Assembly: GCA_037179335.1 (NCBI GenBank)
Contig: JAKZHN010000044.1
Span: 248,001-312,000 of the forward strand
Origin: Cyclaneusma minus
Lineage: Eukaryota; Ascomycota; Leotiomycetes; Marthamycetales; Marthamycetaceae
DNA: 64,000 nt
Direction of reading: 5' to 3'
Numbering within the stretch: the stretch's first letter is position 1; every line of letters starts with the position of its first letter. The notes below the pieces were generated by a model that saw only the letters and a program-made list of their open reading frames with translations, searched no databases and was not told the DNA's origin. Positions 32,725-43,547 of this stretch are shown piece by piece. The position numbers and the translations under genes are program-made.

Positions 32725-33086
32725 ATGTCTTCTTCCAACGACACGTAAGCCTCGCTAAATATACCCAAGCTCTGTCTAACGTTTCCTACCAGGCCCGACT
32801 TCTCCAAGGACAAGAGCTCTGAGCAGCAGGGCAACGGCGGCCTCCTCGGCGTCGTCGGTAACACAGCTGGCAACGCAACCGACACGGTCGGCAACACAGC
32901 CGGCGGCCTCCTCGGCGTCGTCGGCGGAGCAGTTGATGGCGTTGGCAAGACAGCCGGTGGGTTGCTCTCGGGCTTGGGTGAGCCCTCTTTTACACTTCCA
33001 CAGATCGGTGTGCTAACGATCCAACGGGCGGCGCGGTGTCCGGACTAGGAGAAAGCGTCAACAACAACGGCCAGCAGAAGAAGTAA
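32725..33086 (+). CDS. small Gly-rich repeat protein, 80 aa
   Basis: Three exons (32725-32744, 32793-32977, 33049-33086; introns 48 and 71 bp, each with a GCTAAC- or TCTAAC-type branch site) give 80 residues. After a polar head (SSSNDTPDFSKDKSSEQQ) the protein has near-repeats of the type GGLLGVVGNTAGN, TVGNTAGGLLGVVGG and GVGKTAGGLLSGLG, and ends ESVNNNGQQKK. The pattern of small residues every three to four positions resembles a glycine-zipper or amphipathic helix that could bind membranes or self-associate. There is no signal peptide. I do not recognise a named family; similar short Gly/Ala/Thr repeat proteins are common hypothetical proteins in ascomycetes. Splicing is inferred from borders and phase alone. 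Confidence 0.7.
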
Positions 33087-33628
33087 GCTGTAAGGCTGAA
33101 ACGAATCGCGGAAGGGCACGGTGCGACGGATGGGATGCGATGATTTCGGAGGGAAGGGGACCAGCGTTTGCTTTCACACTGCGATAGTCAATTTGGGCAT
33201 GGATCGGAGGATGCACTTCTCGGAATTCGCATAAGTGGTGACGTAGCAGCATTACGGCGGACCCGAAATGCACAAATTTAAGGTCCAACGCTCAGAGTTC
33301 AAGCGAATCTTCATGCACGCCTTCCAGAAGACTTTAAATCTAAATAAAGCGCCCTCTACCACGGTATTGACTTTGCGGCACGCCCCAGAGTTTGCACTTG
33401 TCAGAGTCCCACGTGGCGATGGTCCCCGAAATTCTAAAAGCTTGAACTCTGCCCGTTTGGGGCTGCGCCTAAGGCAGGCCTGCAGCGAGGGTCTGTCTCG
33501 GCTTGAGCGGTCGCGCAGACACAACACTGCTCAAAACCGCCGACCATTTGAAGACGCCTCTTCCCCTTCTCTTCTTCCGACGATGATGCGAGAACTCCAC
33601 GACCGAAGCTGCGATTGAGCAGATCCCC
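33087..33628. other. intergenic, no gene seen
   Basis: This holds the 3' flank of the 80-aa gene and the promoter of the 2EXR gene. Frames are chance-like. Confidence 0.4.
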
Positions 33629-34567
33629 ATGACCTCCCCAGCCCTCCCCCTCGCGCTCGCCATGCGCCCCGCCGCCTCCCACAGCAGCAAAAAGTCGGTC
33701 ACCAGCACCACCTCCCCCCACAACAGTCATCCCCGTACCAGCCATCCAAACCGCCTCTCCCTCCAATCCTCCGACTTCCACTTCCCCCACCCGCTCCACA
33801 CACACCACCACCCACTCTCGCTCTCCCTCTTGCCCGCCAAACCACGCACCAAACCAACACCATACCCCAAACCCCTCTCCACCTTCCCCCTCTTCCAATC
33901 CCTCCCCTTGGAGTTACGCCTGCAAATCCTCCTCACGCTCCTCCCCAACCGCCTCATCGAAGTCCACTGGTCGCACCACCACCGCCGCTTCATCTCCATA
34001 ACACCCATCCCTGCCATCTTCCAAATAAACCACGAATTGCGTCGCGAGCTGCTCAAACTATACCCGCCCAGCTTCTCATTCCGCGGAAATCCTACAGACA
34101 TATACGTACATTCTCGCAACGACACTATATTCTTCGACTTCACGCTTAGCAAACGCGAACTTGTTATGAGTTATTTGAAGTCCAGTTTGCCGCCCGAAGA
34201 GTTGAAAAAGATTGCGCCGAATTGGTGGAGGCTTTTTGCGTTGTTGAGTAGGGAGGAGATGGAGGAGAGATTGGGCGCGTTGCTTTGTTTGACGCCGGTG
34301 GGGGATCAGGTGTTTTTGGATAGGCAGGCGGGGTACCGTCAATCTTTGGTGTTCTCAGGGGGTCCGCGGGACCCCAGTATCTTTGAAGATATTTTGGAGT
34401 ATGTGGAACGGTTGGATGGATATGGGGTAGGGAGGGGAGGGCGGAGGAGGAGGGTGCAGATGGAGGTGGGATGGACGGAGAGTGGGGCGAACCCGTGGAG
34501 GCAGAAATTGAGGTATTTGAGGGAGGATGAAGTTAGGGCGGAGGGTGAGGGGGTGCAAGGAGCGTAG
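33629..34567 (+). CDS. 2EXR domain-containing protein
   Basis: A single exon gives 312 residues. A low-complexity Ser/His/Pro-rich head of about 85 residues is followed by the 2EXR signature: FPLFQSLPLELRLQILL, then a segment reading RLIEVHW and FQINHELRRELLKLYPPSF, and later NDTIFFDF. The fungal 2EXR domain is widespread in Pezizomycotina and its function is unknown; it is sometimes compared to F-box-like modules. The C-terminal third is basic and Gly-rich (GVGRGGRRRRVQMEVGW). The start ATG is the first in frame; another at 33662 is also possible. No partner is suggested by neighbours. Confidence 0.8.
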   Translation: MTSPALPLALAMRPAASHSSKKSVTSTTSPHNSHPRTSHPNRLSLQSSDFHFPHPLHTHHHPLSLSLLPAKPRTKPTPYPKPLSTFPLFQSLPLELRLQILLTLLPNRLIEVHWSHHHRRFISITPIPAIFQINHELRRELLKLYPPSFSFRGNPTDIYVHSRNDTIFFDFTLSKRELVMSYLKSSLPPEELKKIAPNWWRLFALLSREEMEERLGALLCLTPVGDQVFLDRQAGYRQSLVFSGGPRDPSIFEDILEYVERLDGYGVGRGGRRRRVQMEVGWTESGANPWRQKLRYLREDEVRAEGEGVQGA

Positions 34568-36716
34568 ATGGTGGATGGGATGTGGACATCAGACTGATTT
34601 TTCTCATAGCGTGGGAGTATTTGATATTCATTGGGTCATCTGATGTTTTGGAAGATCTGGACTGGGCTGTTATGGGCTAATGGGTGAACGATGTTATGGA
34701 ACTAGATCAATCATCCTGGGTTCAATGTTTTCGGGAGTTTTCATTTTCTCTCACACAAGATCGGCCCATCGGGTCAGAAAATACATGTATCATTATCCAA
34801 GAAGTTGCTGTTTGGGTCGCCCACCGACGGACTACTACACAAAAACCATGTTCTGATTATATCACCACAAGTTCTGTATCTCATCTATATCCCCGGGGTT
34901 ACAGCTCAATGCCCGACTTACCTTGATGCCGACAGATCGATCAAGACGGAAAAGAAATATAGAGACATTGTATCTCATGCCACTACACGGCCAAATTTCC
35001 CATTCTTCTTTCCCTTTACTTTTAGACTTCCAGACTTTCAGCATCCCAGATTGTGCTGCCAACTGCTACCTAGCATAAGAAGCAGTGACGCAGTCCAGCC
35101 GCGCAGCCTCTGCGATTGCCGTCGCATTCATTACAAGCAACGCTCGCTAGACAGCAAAGTGACCAAAGCGTCGGTTCGTTGCCATGTGGGAGATGATCAT
35201 TGAAACACTCTAACAGTAGTTACATGTAGCAACTTTGTTTCATTCCGCTCCACGTGGGTCTCTCATATCCACCTGGTAATGCTGATTCGCATCGGCGACT
35301 CCACAGAATGGCACGTCAGAAGGTTTCGATCCAAGAGGTTATTTTCGGCAGAATGCGAAAAAGGTTCGGCCGACCTAGGGCAGACGGCAGTAAGGCGTAT
35401 TTAGACTCCAAAACGTGGCGTGGCGGTTAGGCGCCAACCTTATCTGGTTTAGGTTTATGACTTTTGCGGATTCAATGTTTTCAATTTGTGGGCTTCCTCC
35501 CGCTTTGTGGAGGTGGGGGAAAGAGAGGGTTTCGGATCCTCATGGAGGCGTTTTGCGTATCCAGTAAGTTAGAGAGCTCTATGATCCCCTCATTTTCTCG
35601 AAAACTGGCAGCAAACACCCCTGACTATCGTTTAGGTACATTCTTATCAAATATTTCACTACCAAGCGGAAGCAACAGGACAAAGTCTGCGGAGCTAGCG
35701 GGATGCCTCCCTTCTTCTATAAAAGACCTCCTCAGCCTGAGATAGTTGTTGAGCAGAGCAGAGAGCCGAGATCGCCATCGACCAAGCTGAAGAAGAAAGA
35801 GAGCAACAACGTGGAAGAGCGGAATGTGAGGAGTCGGAAGAAAGAAGCGACCTCCCCTTCTCGTCAGGTCTGCTACGCCCACGTTTGGTGGCACATTCTT
35901 CGGGGCTGAGCTCGGCGCCAGATACCTTACAACTCTGACCCTTGCGACCTAGAAAATCCTTTTCATTTTACTGGAGGTTGAGCTGTGAAGTTCTCATCGT
36001 CACCTGAATGATTTGGGTTTTGAGAACCGGTTGGAGAAGCAACGGAGTGTTTTCGTTGTGAGATCGTTATGAGTAAACGAGAAGAGGGCAAAGAGACGTT
36101 GGGTGACTTTGGCAGCGAGGGAATCCCAGGATCTGGGAGGATGATCTTGCGGTTGAATAATCTGATACTTTGTGAGCGTTGTTGTCACCAGACCGCATTT
36201 ACAAGATTCGATAGCATCTAGTGATTCATGAAATTGCGCCGTTGCTGGGTTTTCTGGATCCGTTACGTTGACAGGTGGCCCATCGAGAGAGAAAGCAGGC
36301 AAATATGGAGGTCTGTCTAATACTTTTCAGCTTCACACCTGGAGTTCCCGGTAAAGCTCGCTTAGCTCGGGTCTGGCAGAGCTAGTGGGATGGTTGGTCT
36401 CATTCCTGAAGGAAAAAAAAAATTGTTCAAAAAAAACCCCCAAAAGGTTTGCTCACACTCTCATTGTAAATCCAGTTTGCCGATACAGCATGGCGAAAGT
36501 CCTTCCTACGTACTCTCGGAACTATCGACTGAAAGCCTCATCAGATCCATACTCTCCGATTGTACAACTGTAGAAATCGTGACGAAGCGTGTTTATGGTG
36601 ACTGATAAACCACTATCAACCATTTCCCCATCAAAGTCGACAAAGTGTTTTGCTGGATCGGAAAGAGTTGATGCGACTGCTCTTGATTTATATACCCCAG
36701 CTGGAGATTGGGATCA
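34568..36716. other. intergenic, no supported gene
   Basis: About 2.1 kb has only short frames. It contains two TACATGTA palindromes (34782 and 35221). A plus frame at 35703-35909 is Lys/Arg/Glu-rich and not convincing. Confidence 0.4.
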
Positions 36717-38310
36717 GCTGCTATAAATAGGCATGGTAAACATAGGGACTTACTTACTAGGTAACAGGACTCTCGTGACTGAAGAACAGAAACCATAGAA
36801 TCATAGCGACAGAGAAGAGACAGGCCGTGACCATGGATTCGCCGAGGTAGTTGAGCGCTTTGTAGCACCCCTCGTCGAGGAATGGGAGAAGGCGGAGGGA
36901 CAGGAGCCCGCGACCTGAGACTCGAAAAAAGGTCGAAGAAACAGACGCGAATCGTTGGCGTTCGGAAATCATCCCTGGCATAGTTGTTGCACGTGAGCTA
37001 GCATCATCTTCTAGAAGCTTCCTTTGTGAGCTATTACTGAGCTAGAAGGTCTATAAATACAGTGAGAGGAGCTGGTTCAGCTCTTCTCTCTTCAGTCCTC
37101 CTATTCTCTCTTTCCTGGCCCTTCAGATTCAATAATGGTCCTCGGACGGCTGTGCGAGTTTGGTTAGCATCTGCTATACACAGGCATGGCAAACATAGGG
37201 ACTTACTACGTAAGTGGACTCTCCCAGCTAAAGGCCATGATCGCCCTGGGATGCGCCAGGCAGACCACCGGCTCCACCAGGGATGGAGGGTTCCGTACCG
37301 GAACTCATGACGAAAGATTTTGCGGATCGTAGTTGAGCGCTTCGTAGAACCCCTTTCCTCTGGCCCCCTCTCCTCCCACCTCTCCCTCAACACCCTCTCA
37401 CCCTCCAACCCCCTCCTCCTCTCTATCCCTCTCTACGGCCGCCGCCCTCTCCCTCTCCTCCCTCTCCCATCTCTCCTCGACCCACCCCTCGATCCGCATC
37501 ACAAGCGCCGGCTTCTGCTCTCTCGAAGACGAAGACGACAGATCCCCTGCCGAGAGCCACCGAGATATGCTGGCAGCTGCTGACCATGATCTAGCTCTTT
37601 CGAAGGCCGCTCCTCTCCTCATCCAATCTTCCCCCTCCTCCTCTCGCATGTCGCTTCCCTCTAGCGCATAGAACCCTCCTCTCCAGTACATGGTGGCTAT
37701 GGATGAGGGGATGCGGCTGGCGAGCGTGGAAGTAGAATGGTGGAGATCGAGGGTGGGTCGAGGAGTGCAGGAAGAAGAATGCGTCCAGGCCGCATGAGAA
37801 GGAGATCGACGAGAAGGCGTGCCGGATGTCGACATTTTGGCAGCGCCTCGCCGTCGGCAGGGCAGCAGGAAAGCAAGGGGTCCAAAAGGGGTATAATGCG
37901 CTGTCGAGAAGGGTCTCGAGAAGCTTGGGTGCCATGGGGGAGGGTCTCCGGGGAAACAGGCTTCGATGCTTTCGAGGAGAGGAGGGCTTTCGAGAAGAGT
38001 AGGGCCTCCGGAGGGAGAGGGCTCTTGGAGGGGAGCGTACCGACGAGGTTGATAGTGGTGGCGGGCGGACAAGGCGAGGGACTGGAGCGTGTGTCATGAT
38101 TTTACCATCTATTGGAGGAGTCAGTACATGGTGGCTATGGATGACGGGATTCGTATGTACTTCTTTCATGTAGAAATGCAAATCTCGTGTGGCCCTTGTG
38201 GTATTGTCCCGGTGTCGCGATTGTTTTTCCAATGGAGCCATCGGGCACGATGTTTGGGTGGTGTAATGATGAGTTGATGGTGGTGGCGGGCGGACAAGGC
38301 AGGGACTGTA
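36717..38310 (-). pseudogene. tandemly duplicated, decayed gene fragments
   Basis: Pairs of short near-identical blocks recur in the same order. 36717-36757 matches 37168-37208 (about 90%), 36847-36872 matches 37329-37354, 37682-37709 matches 38124-38151, and 38046-38086 matches 38271-38310. On the minus strand the first pair reads as a coding end (SHESPVTY / SWESPLTY) followed by a donor and a conserved intron start; the second reads YKALNY / YEALNY. The third and fourth flank a frame of about 224 codons (37398-38072) rich in Ser, Arg and Glu that contains GGFYALEGSDMREEEG. No complete gene can be built. I read this as relics of a duplicated multi-exon gene of unknown family. Confidence 0.5.
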
Positions 38311-38668
38311 TGGGTAATGATGATCAATTAATGCTGGGCATGAGATGCTGATAATGAGGCAGAAAGAAGATGTAAAGTTGGCGAAGTTGGATGGGCGGTG
38401 GAAGCACCGCGGTTATCACCTTTCGGCAGTCACGACCCGGGGCGGCGGCCGGGTCCTTCCCATATCCCCCAATCATTGGAATACCCCAATTATTTGGGGA
38501 CTGTCAGCGTTATCCAGATAGGTATGTATTGAAGTGAGATGTATCGCGTGCTTGCTTGTATGAGCCCTCCTAAGCCATCAAATCTAACGCCCTGGAATAA
38601 TAAACGCCGCCAATCCTAATTTCATGCCTCGTGAAACATCCACAAAACCTCCTGTACCTCTCAACCAT
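38311..38668. other. intergenic with a dispersed palindromic word
   Basis: Around 38461-38505 lie CCCCCAATCATTGG and CCCCAATTATTTGGGG, inverted-repeat words related to those at 52565-52610. No gene is seen. Confidence 0.45.
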
Positions 38669-39466
38669 CTACAAATCCCATTTCAGCGTATCCACAGCCC
38701 ACTCCTTCCACCCCTTCCTCTCTCCCATCAATTGAACACTCCTCCACTCCTCTTCCGTCACATTACTGTAAACCTCCGCCAGAATCCACCCAATATACGC
38801 CCTATCCCCAAAGCCCCCAACCCAATACACCTCCCTCACCACCAACCTCGCCCACCAAGCCTCATGAATCTGATTCCCCGGCAACCAATACTTCGCATCA
38901 GGATGTGCTTTCAGGAAACACTTCTGAATCTCCCCACCTTCCAACTCTTCTTCAGGAATAGGCTCCAGATAACCCATGAGCACAAAGCGTGGCTGGTTCG
39001 CGGCAGAGAATTCCAGGGGAGAGGCGGAGGCGATGCGAGAAGAGGGAGGAAAAGGGGGAACCCATTGCAGGGAGAGCGTAAGGTTAGAGCCGGCGCGGAA
39101 GTTCTTTATGGAGGTTGCGACGTTGAGGGCGAGGAGGGTGGGCGTGCCGGAGGAATCGGTGCAGTCGGCTATGTATTCGGTGGTGCCGAAGGGCTGGGAA
39201 GCTGCATCGTGCGGACGGGATTCGAGGGCGTCTGCAGAGGAAGAGGGAGGGAAGATGGTGGAGAGGGTGCCGAGGGGGGTGAGGGCGAGGATGCGGCGGG
39301 CGAGGATGGCGGATTCGCGGATTGTGGGGATGCGGGCGGCGCTGGGGGAGTCGGAGGGCGGATTGGTGAAGAGATGGGTCGGGGATTCTTCGTATTGCGG
39401 GAGGATGACGGAGCTTGTCGCCACGAGGGGAGCTAGGAGGAGGGGGATCGCGGCGGAGAGATGCAT
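38669..39466 (-). CDS. CREG-like secreted protein (FMN-binding split-barrel fold)
   Basis: A single exon gives 265 residues from the ATG at 39466. It starts with a signal peptide (HLSAAIPLLLAPLVATSSV). The body follows the CREG / pyridoxamine-phosphate-oxidase-like family: PFGTTEYIADCTD, SGTPTLLALNVATS, a PLEFSAANQPRF segment, PDAKYWLPGNQIHEAWWARL, and VREVYWVGGFGDRAYIGWI. N-glycosylation sites (NLT, NVT) fit secretion. Animal CREG is a lysosomal or secreted glycoprotein lacking enzymatic oxidase activity; the fungal role is unknown. The frame stays open upstream of the chosen ATG, but a longer start would bury the signal peptide. It is divergent from the eS30 gene. Confidence 0.85.
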   Translation of the reverse strand: MHLSAAIPLLLAPLVATSSVILPQYEESPTHLFTNPPSDSPSAARIPTIRESAILARRILALTPLGTLSTIFPPSSSADALESRPHDAASQPFGTTEYIADCTDSSGTPTLLALNVATSIKNFRAGSNLTLSLQWVPPFPPSSRIASASPLEFSAANQPRFVLMGYLEPIPEEELEGGEIQKCFLKAHPDAKYWLPGNQIHEAWWARLVVREVYWVGGFGDRAYIGWILAEVYSNVTEEEWRSVQLMGERKGWKEWAVDTLKWDL

Positions 39467-40190
39467 CTTTGGTGTTTCACAACCTGCAATGGGGAAAGGC
39501 AATAGGGGAGGAGATGTCTGAGGAGATGATAGAGAAGAAAAGGAGCAGAAGCTGGATAGACTTAGGCTTTGTTGGTGGCGTAAAACAGGCACTTGGAGCC
39601 GCGTGACAGAAGGCCAATGAAGGTCGTTGGCGACAGCGATGCCGCATGATCGACATCAATGTTTCCGGCGAGTGGGGTTCAGCACGTGATGCGCGAAGAA
39701 AAGCTGTTTCTTCCTTCCCCTAAGAAAATGAGAGGTTCCGTGGTAGAGGGCTTCCTCTGTACGAAATGACTCAAGATGACTGAAAGTTGGGCATGAAGAC
39801 GCTTGGAAAATCGGGCGTAGGACAGAATCCGCGGTTGTCGAATTGTGGTTGCAGCGCAGGCGAGGTCGAGGTTTGGGTGCAGCTAGGAAAATATGCCTGA
39901 GGCATACTGTGGCCTTTTAGGGCACACCACATAAAAGCGAAAAGAGATCCACCTCTCCTCTCCAGCCCTGACGACTCACGACGCCGACTTCATCCACGAC
40001 CACCTCGCCCATCAACCACCGAGTGAGTGTGCCCCTGAACTGCTGTCCCGATCGCGAATTTTGCGCTCTCGATCACAGATATTGCGCTTTCGACGTTTCT
40101 GCATCACTACCGCCACAGAACGAAGTCCGCTAACTCATTTGCCACCGCAGACCGAAATCACCACATTTCGATCCTCCACAAACCGCAATC
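39467..40190. promoter_or_regulatory. divergent promoter region, CREG-like / eS30
   Basis: This 724-bp interval separates the two start codons. On the eS30 side an ATAAAAG word near 39931 precedes a C/T-rich leader. A probable 5' UTR intron spans 40023-40150 (GAGTGAGT donor, CACCGCAG acceptor), a usual arrangement for fungal ribosomal protein genes. Confidence 0.6.
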
Positions 40191-40614
40191 ATGGGAAAGG
40201 TCCACGGTTCGCTCGCTCGTGCCGGTAAGGTCAAGTCGCAGACCCCTAAGGTACGATAAACCCCGATACGAAACCCGACGATTTGATGGCTGGGAGGTTG
40301 AGGCTGTTTGGACTCGCGAATACGCCACCCCGACCGTCGCAGCCTCGCCCTCGAGCATTTTGGCGAAAACTACAGTTGAAGGAGCTCCGCTGACAGGCAG
40401 AAATAGGTTGAGCCTCAAGAGAAGAAGAAGACCCCCAAGGGCCGTGCCAAGAAGCGCATCACATACACCCGCCGCTTCGTGAACGTCACTCTCACCGGTG
40501 GCAAGCGCAAGGTGCGTACATTCCATCTGCAGCAGTCTCCCAGCTGCAGCGCCCCCCTTCTATGCTCACACACTAATGCCCAACTTCCAGATGAACCCCT
40601 CCCCCGCCGCATAA
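40191..40614 (+). CDS. RPS30: 40S ribosomal protein eS30
   Basis: Three exons (40191-40250, 40407-40511, 40591-40614; introns 156 and 79 bp, phases 0 and 0) give 62 residues. They read MGKVHGSLARAGKVKSQTPK, then VEPQEKKKTPKGRAKKR and ITYTRRFVNVTLTGGKRK, ending MNPSPAA. This is the whole of ribosomal protein eS30 without the ubiquitin-like Fubi domain it carries in animals, as is usual in fungi. The protein lies near the mRNA channel and decoding site of the small subunit. Length and basic composition match the family exactly. The 5' UTR intron just upstream supports strong, ribosomal-protein-type expression. Confidence 0.96.
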
Positions 40615-42080
40615 ACGAATCATGGAGTGAGAACACTGGGTTGAGGGCGCAGAGGCAGGCAGTGGAAGATGGACCCGGATCAAAGCCCGGTTTCGCACCT
40701 GGAAAGAGGTCGACTGTCTCGCGACGATGCGACTTTCTTGACGGAAATGCTGGATTTGGGAGGAAGGGAGGCATCATAAAGGCGCATTTGCTGTGTACTT
40801 TTTTGATGCAGTTGTTTCATGGATGCGGATACGCGAGTTATGAATTCTACCGCTTCTTCCTCAACCCTACTTTCCGGACTTTTCAGAGACTGGAGGGGAC
40901 TTGCGTGACTTCATGTGGATGCGACGAGCGGCTGATGTGATGGCAGTATGGCATTCGGTGGCTGAACAGGTCACTGCGGCTCGATGTTCCTTGGGGAGAT
41001 GGATCCTGACTACAGCTGATGAACTATGACCTGCTTCACTCCCTTATGTTCGCGGTTCTCATACCAGATCTAGCCACGCATCACAGCAGGTACACTTACG
41101 GTCATTGAGGCCACGTAAATCCTCTACCTATTTCGGAAACCTTATTCCCCAACTCTTCTCCAACCTTGAAGCTTTTCAATCTATCAACCCAATATCAAGC
41201 TATTGCTCTTGCAATTGCCCGGCCTTAGCCCCGTGTCAACCCACCACGAGACCACTTGTCAACAAAAAGACGGTGGGCGTGCGATTGTGTCGCAACAGCT
41301 CAGCATCACATCCATTCACCACGGGATTATGCAGTGCACTTGCATTTCTCCCAGCTCCTCCCCCTCCCCTCTTCCCTCCCCCCCATCCAAGCTCTACCAG
41401 AATACATGCCCACATTCCAGCATCGTTCCCAGACATTGCCACCCTCCAGTCCCCTGTTGTAGTTTCCTTTCCCATACTTAGGTTTCCATCTCATAGCCAA
41501 ATCAGCTCTACACCTCCCAACGCACAGCATGTGAACAATCCAGTCCTAGTTCTACAATTCTAGAAAGCTAGCTTGCATAACCACCAAAGCCCTCGTACTG
41601 AGCTATCAACACACAACTCCTCACCATCCCTCCTCTCCCCGCATCCCCCTCCTCGACAAGACATGGTGACTGAGGACAGTTGTGAGCGAGATCCAGGGGT
41701 TGGCGGAGCCCAGAAGAAGGGTTCTCGGGAAATTTGGGTGGGACATGAGGCCTGGGGTCTGAAATGGATATATACATGGACGTTGTAACTGGCTATAAAA
41801 GTCAAAGCCAATGTGCCGAAAGCATAAGGTATGATCATATATTCGTATGATCCGGGCACGAGTCACTGCAAGGACATTCATGCAATGCAGTATAATAACA
41901 AGGAAACGAAATATTTTGTGGTCATTGTGAGCTCAGCGCCGATGCGAATCCTCCGCAACAACCTTTTTTTCAATTTTCATAAACTCATTTCCCGTTTCCC
42001 ATTCCCAATGCTAAAACATAAAAACAGAAAAAAGGTGAGAAGAGTGAAAGGACCTTGCTGTCAAGCTTGGAGTCAAGGAC
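40615..42080. other. intergenic, no gene seen
   Basis: This holds the 3' flanks of eS30 (plus) and the fasciclin gene (minus). The longest plus frame (41105-41563) is Pro/Ser-rich without an identifiable domain and is not called. Confidence 0.45.
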
Positions 42081-43547
42081 CTACAAGTCCCACCTCTCCA
42101 ACCAAGAAGCCCCCTTACTCTCCTCCACAAAAGGCTCCAACCTCTCCTTCAAATCCTCAACCGTAAGTTCCTCCTCGCCATCATAATCAGCCGCGCCCGT
42201 CTTGGGCGGAATCAACACACTGCTCATCTGCTGAATAACGCCATCCTTCGCAATCCCATCCTGCGTCGCCACATTCCAGTATCCATTAATCTTGATATTA
42301 ATGAGCCCACCATATCGCGCAATATCGACACTCAGGCTCTTGTCATCTAACAGGGTGGGCAAATCAACGTGTAGGAAGCCTTTGGGGATATCATTCTCAT
42401 CAACTTCGTCGGAGAGGGTGAATTCTTCGGTGTTCTTGTAGAAGGCGTCAGAGTAGAGTGTTTGGTTGGCTACGACGTGGTATTTGATAAGGGCGGCTAG
42501 GTATTTGGTGCCGTGCTCGCTGAAGAGGAAGGCGTTGATGCGGGGGCCGAGGCGCGCGAAGGCGTTGTTGGAGGGTGCGAAGAGGGTGCCGCCAACCATA
42601 TGCGTGTGCGCCAGCTCTTCTCCTAAGCCGGTTTTCTCAATGGCGAGTGAGAGGGTGCTGAAGTATTGGGGCATGATCTCAATGATCTTCTCGCCGGTTG
42701 GAGGAGGGAGGAGGATCGAGTCGATCCCGTGGATTACGCCGTTGGTGCCGAAGATGTTGATGGCAATGATGCGGGCGTAGAAGTTAACTGCTAGGCCTTT
42801 GAGACCGAGGCCAATGCGGAGGCGCTGGAATCCGGAGAGGCTGTCTTCGTAGAGGGCGCTGGGGATGGTGTGGCTGGCGAGGACGCGGCTTGCTGGATAG
42901 AAGTTGGGGGAGACGTGGTAGGCGAGGAGCTTTTTGATGTCCTCTTTGGATGGCTTCTTGTGGTGCTCGTACCCCTCGAAAGCCTTGTCGGTAGGGGCAA
43001 AGATGGTATAGTTGGCAGCAGTGCCGTTGAGAAGTTCGACCAGGTCGTCGTACTCGTTGATCAGCGCAGCGAGCTTAGTGGTGTACTTGCTACTGGCAAT
43101 GAGCTCGTAGACGGTCATGTTGGGGGTGTTGTTGTGGCCATGGTGAGGGGGGTGCACGGCAGCTTCCTCGATGCTCTGGACAGTGGAGTCCATCCAACCT
43201 TGGGCATCGAAGGCAGTCAGAGACTCTTGGTATTGCGAGAAACTTGACTTGGCCCTGTCAGCAAGGTCATTGGCAGCGGAGATGGCAATGTCCAATGTGG
43301 TCTCGGAAACGGTCTCGGAGACAAAGTCGTCGGCGAGAACCATCATGTCGCCGACCTGGGATTTGAAGTCGTCGATCTGGGACTTGATGTCGTCCTTGCT
43401 GGGGAGGCGATCCTTGAACGACTTGAACGATTTGGATTCTTGCTCAATTCGCTGTTTCTCAGCAAGGAGCTGTTGGTTGATCTGCTCATCGGGAATGACG
43501 AAGGAAGTGGACAAGGCCACGAGGGGCAGGAGAGTGATGAACTTCAT
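42081..43547 (-). CDS. secreted two-domain fasciclin (FAS1) protein
   Basis: A single exon gives 488 residues. A signal peptide (KFITLLPLVALSTSFV) leads into a charged, coiled-coil-prone region up to about residue 135. Two FAS1 domains follow. The first (about 140-285) has MTVYELIASS, NYTIFAPTDKAFEG and FGTNGVIHGIDSILLPPP. The second (about 290-440) has TLFAPSNNAFARLGP, YHVVANQTLYSDAF and a closing INGYWNVATQDGI. FAS1 domains mediate adhesion, usually at the cell surface or wall. No GPI signal is evident at the C-terminus (WLERWDL), so it is probably secreted or wall-associated by other means. The ATG at 43547 is the first and gives the signal peptide. Confidence 0.88.
   Translation of the reverse strand: MKFITLLPLVALSTSFVIPDEQINQQLLAEKQRIEQESKSFKSFKDRLPSKDDIKSQIDDFKSQVGDMMVLADDFVSETVSETTLDIAISAANDLADRAKSSFSQYQESLTAFDAQGWMDSTVQSIEEAAVHPPHHGHNNTPNMTVYELIASSKYTTKLAALINEYDDLVELLNGTAANYTIFAPTDKAFEGYEHHKKPSKEDIKKLLAYHVSPNFYPASRVLASHTIPSALYEDSLSGFQRLRIGLGLKGLAVNFYARIIAINIFGTNGVIHGIDSILLPPPTGEKIIEIMPQYFSTLSLAIEKTGLGEELAHTHMVGGTLFAPSNNAFARLGPRINAFLFSEHGTKYLAALIKYHVVANQTLYSDAFYKNTEEFTLSDEVDENDIPKGFLHVDLPTLLDDKSLSVDIARYGGLINIKINGYWNVATQDGIAKDGVIQQMSSVLIPPKTGAADYDGEEELTVEDLKERLEPFVEESKGASWLERWDL

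Noticed and set aside
41105..41563. 152-codon Pro/Ser-rich plus frame
   Set aside because: Low-complexity composition, no family features, and competing frames on both strands.
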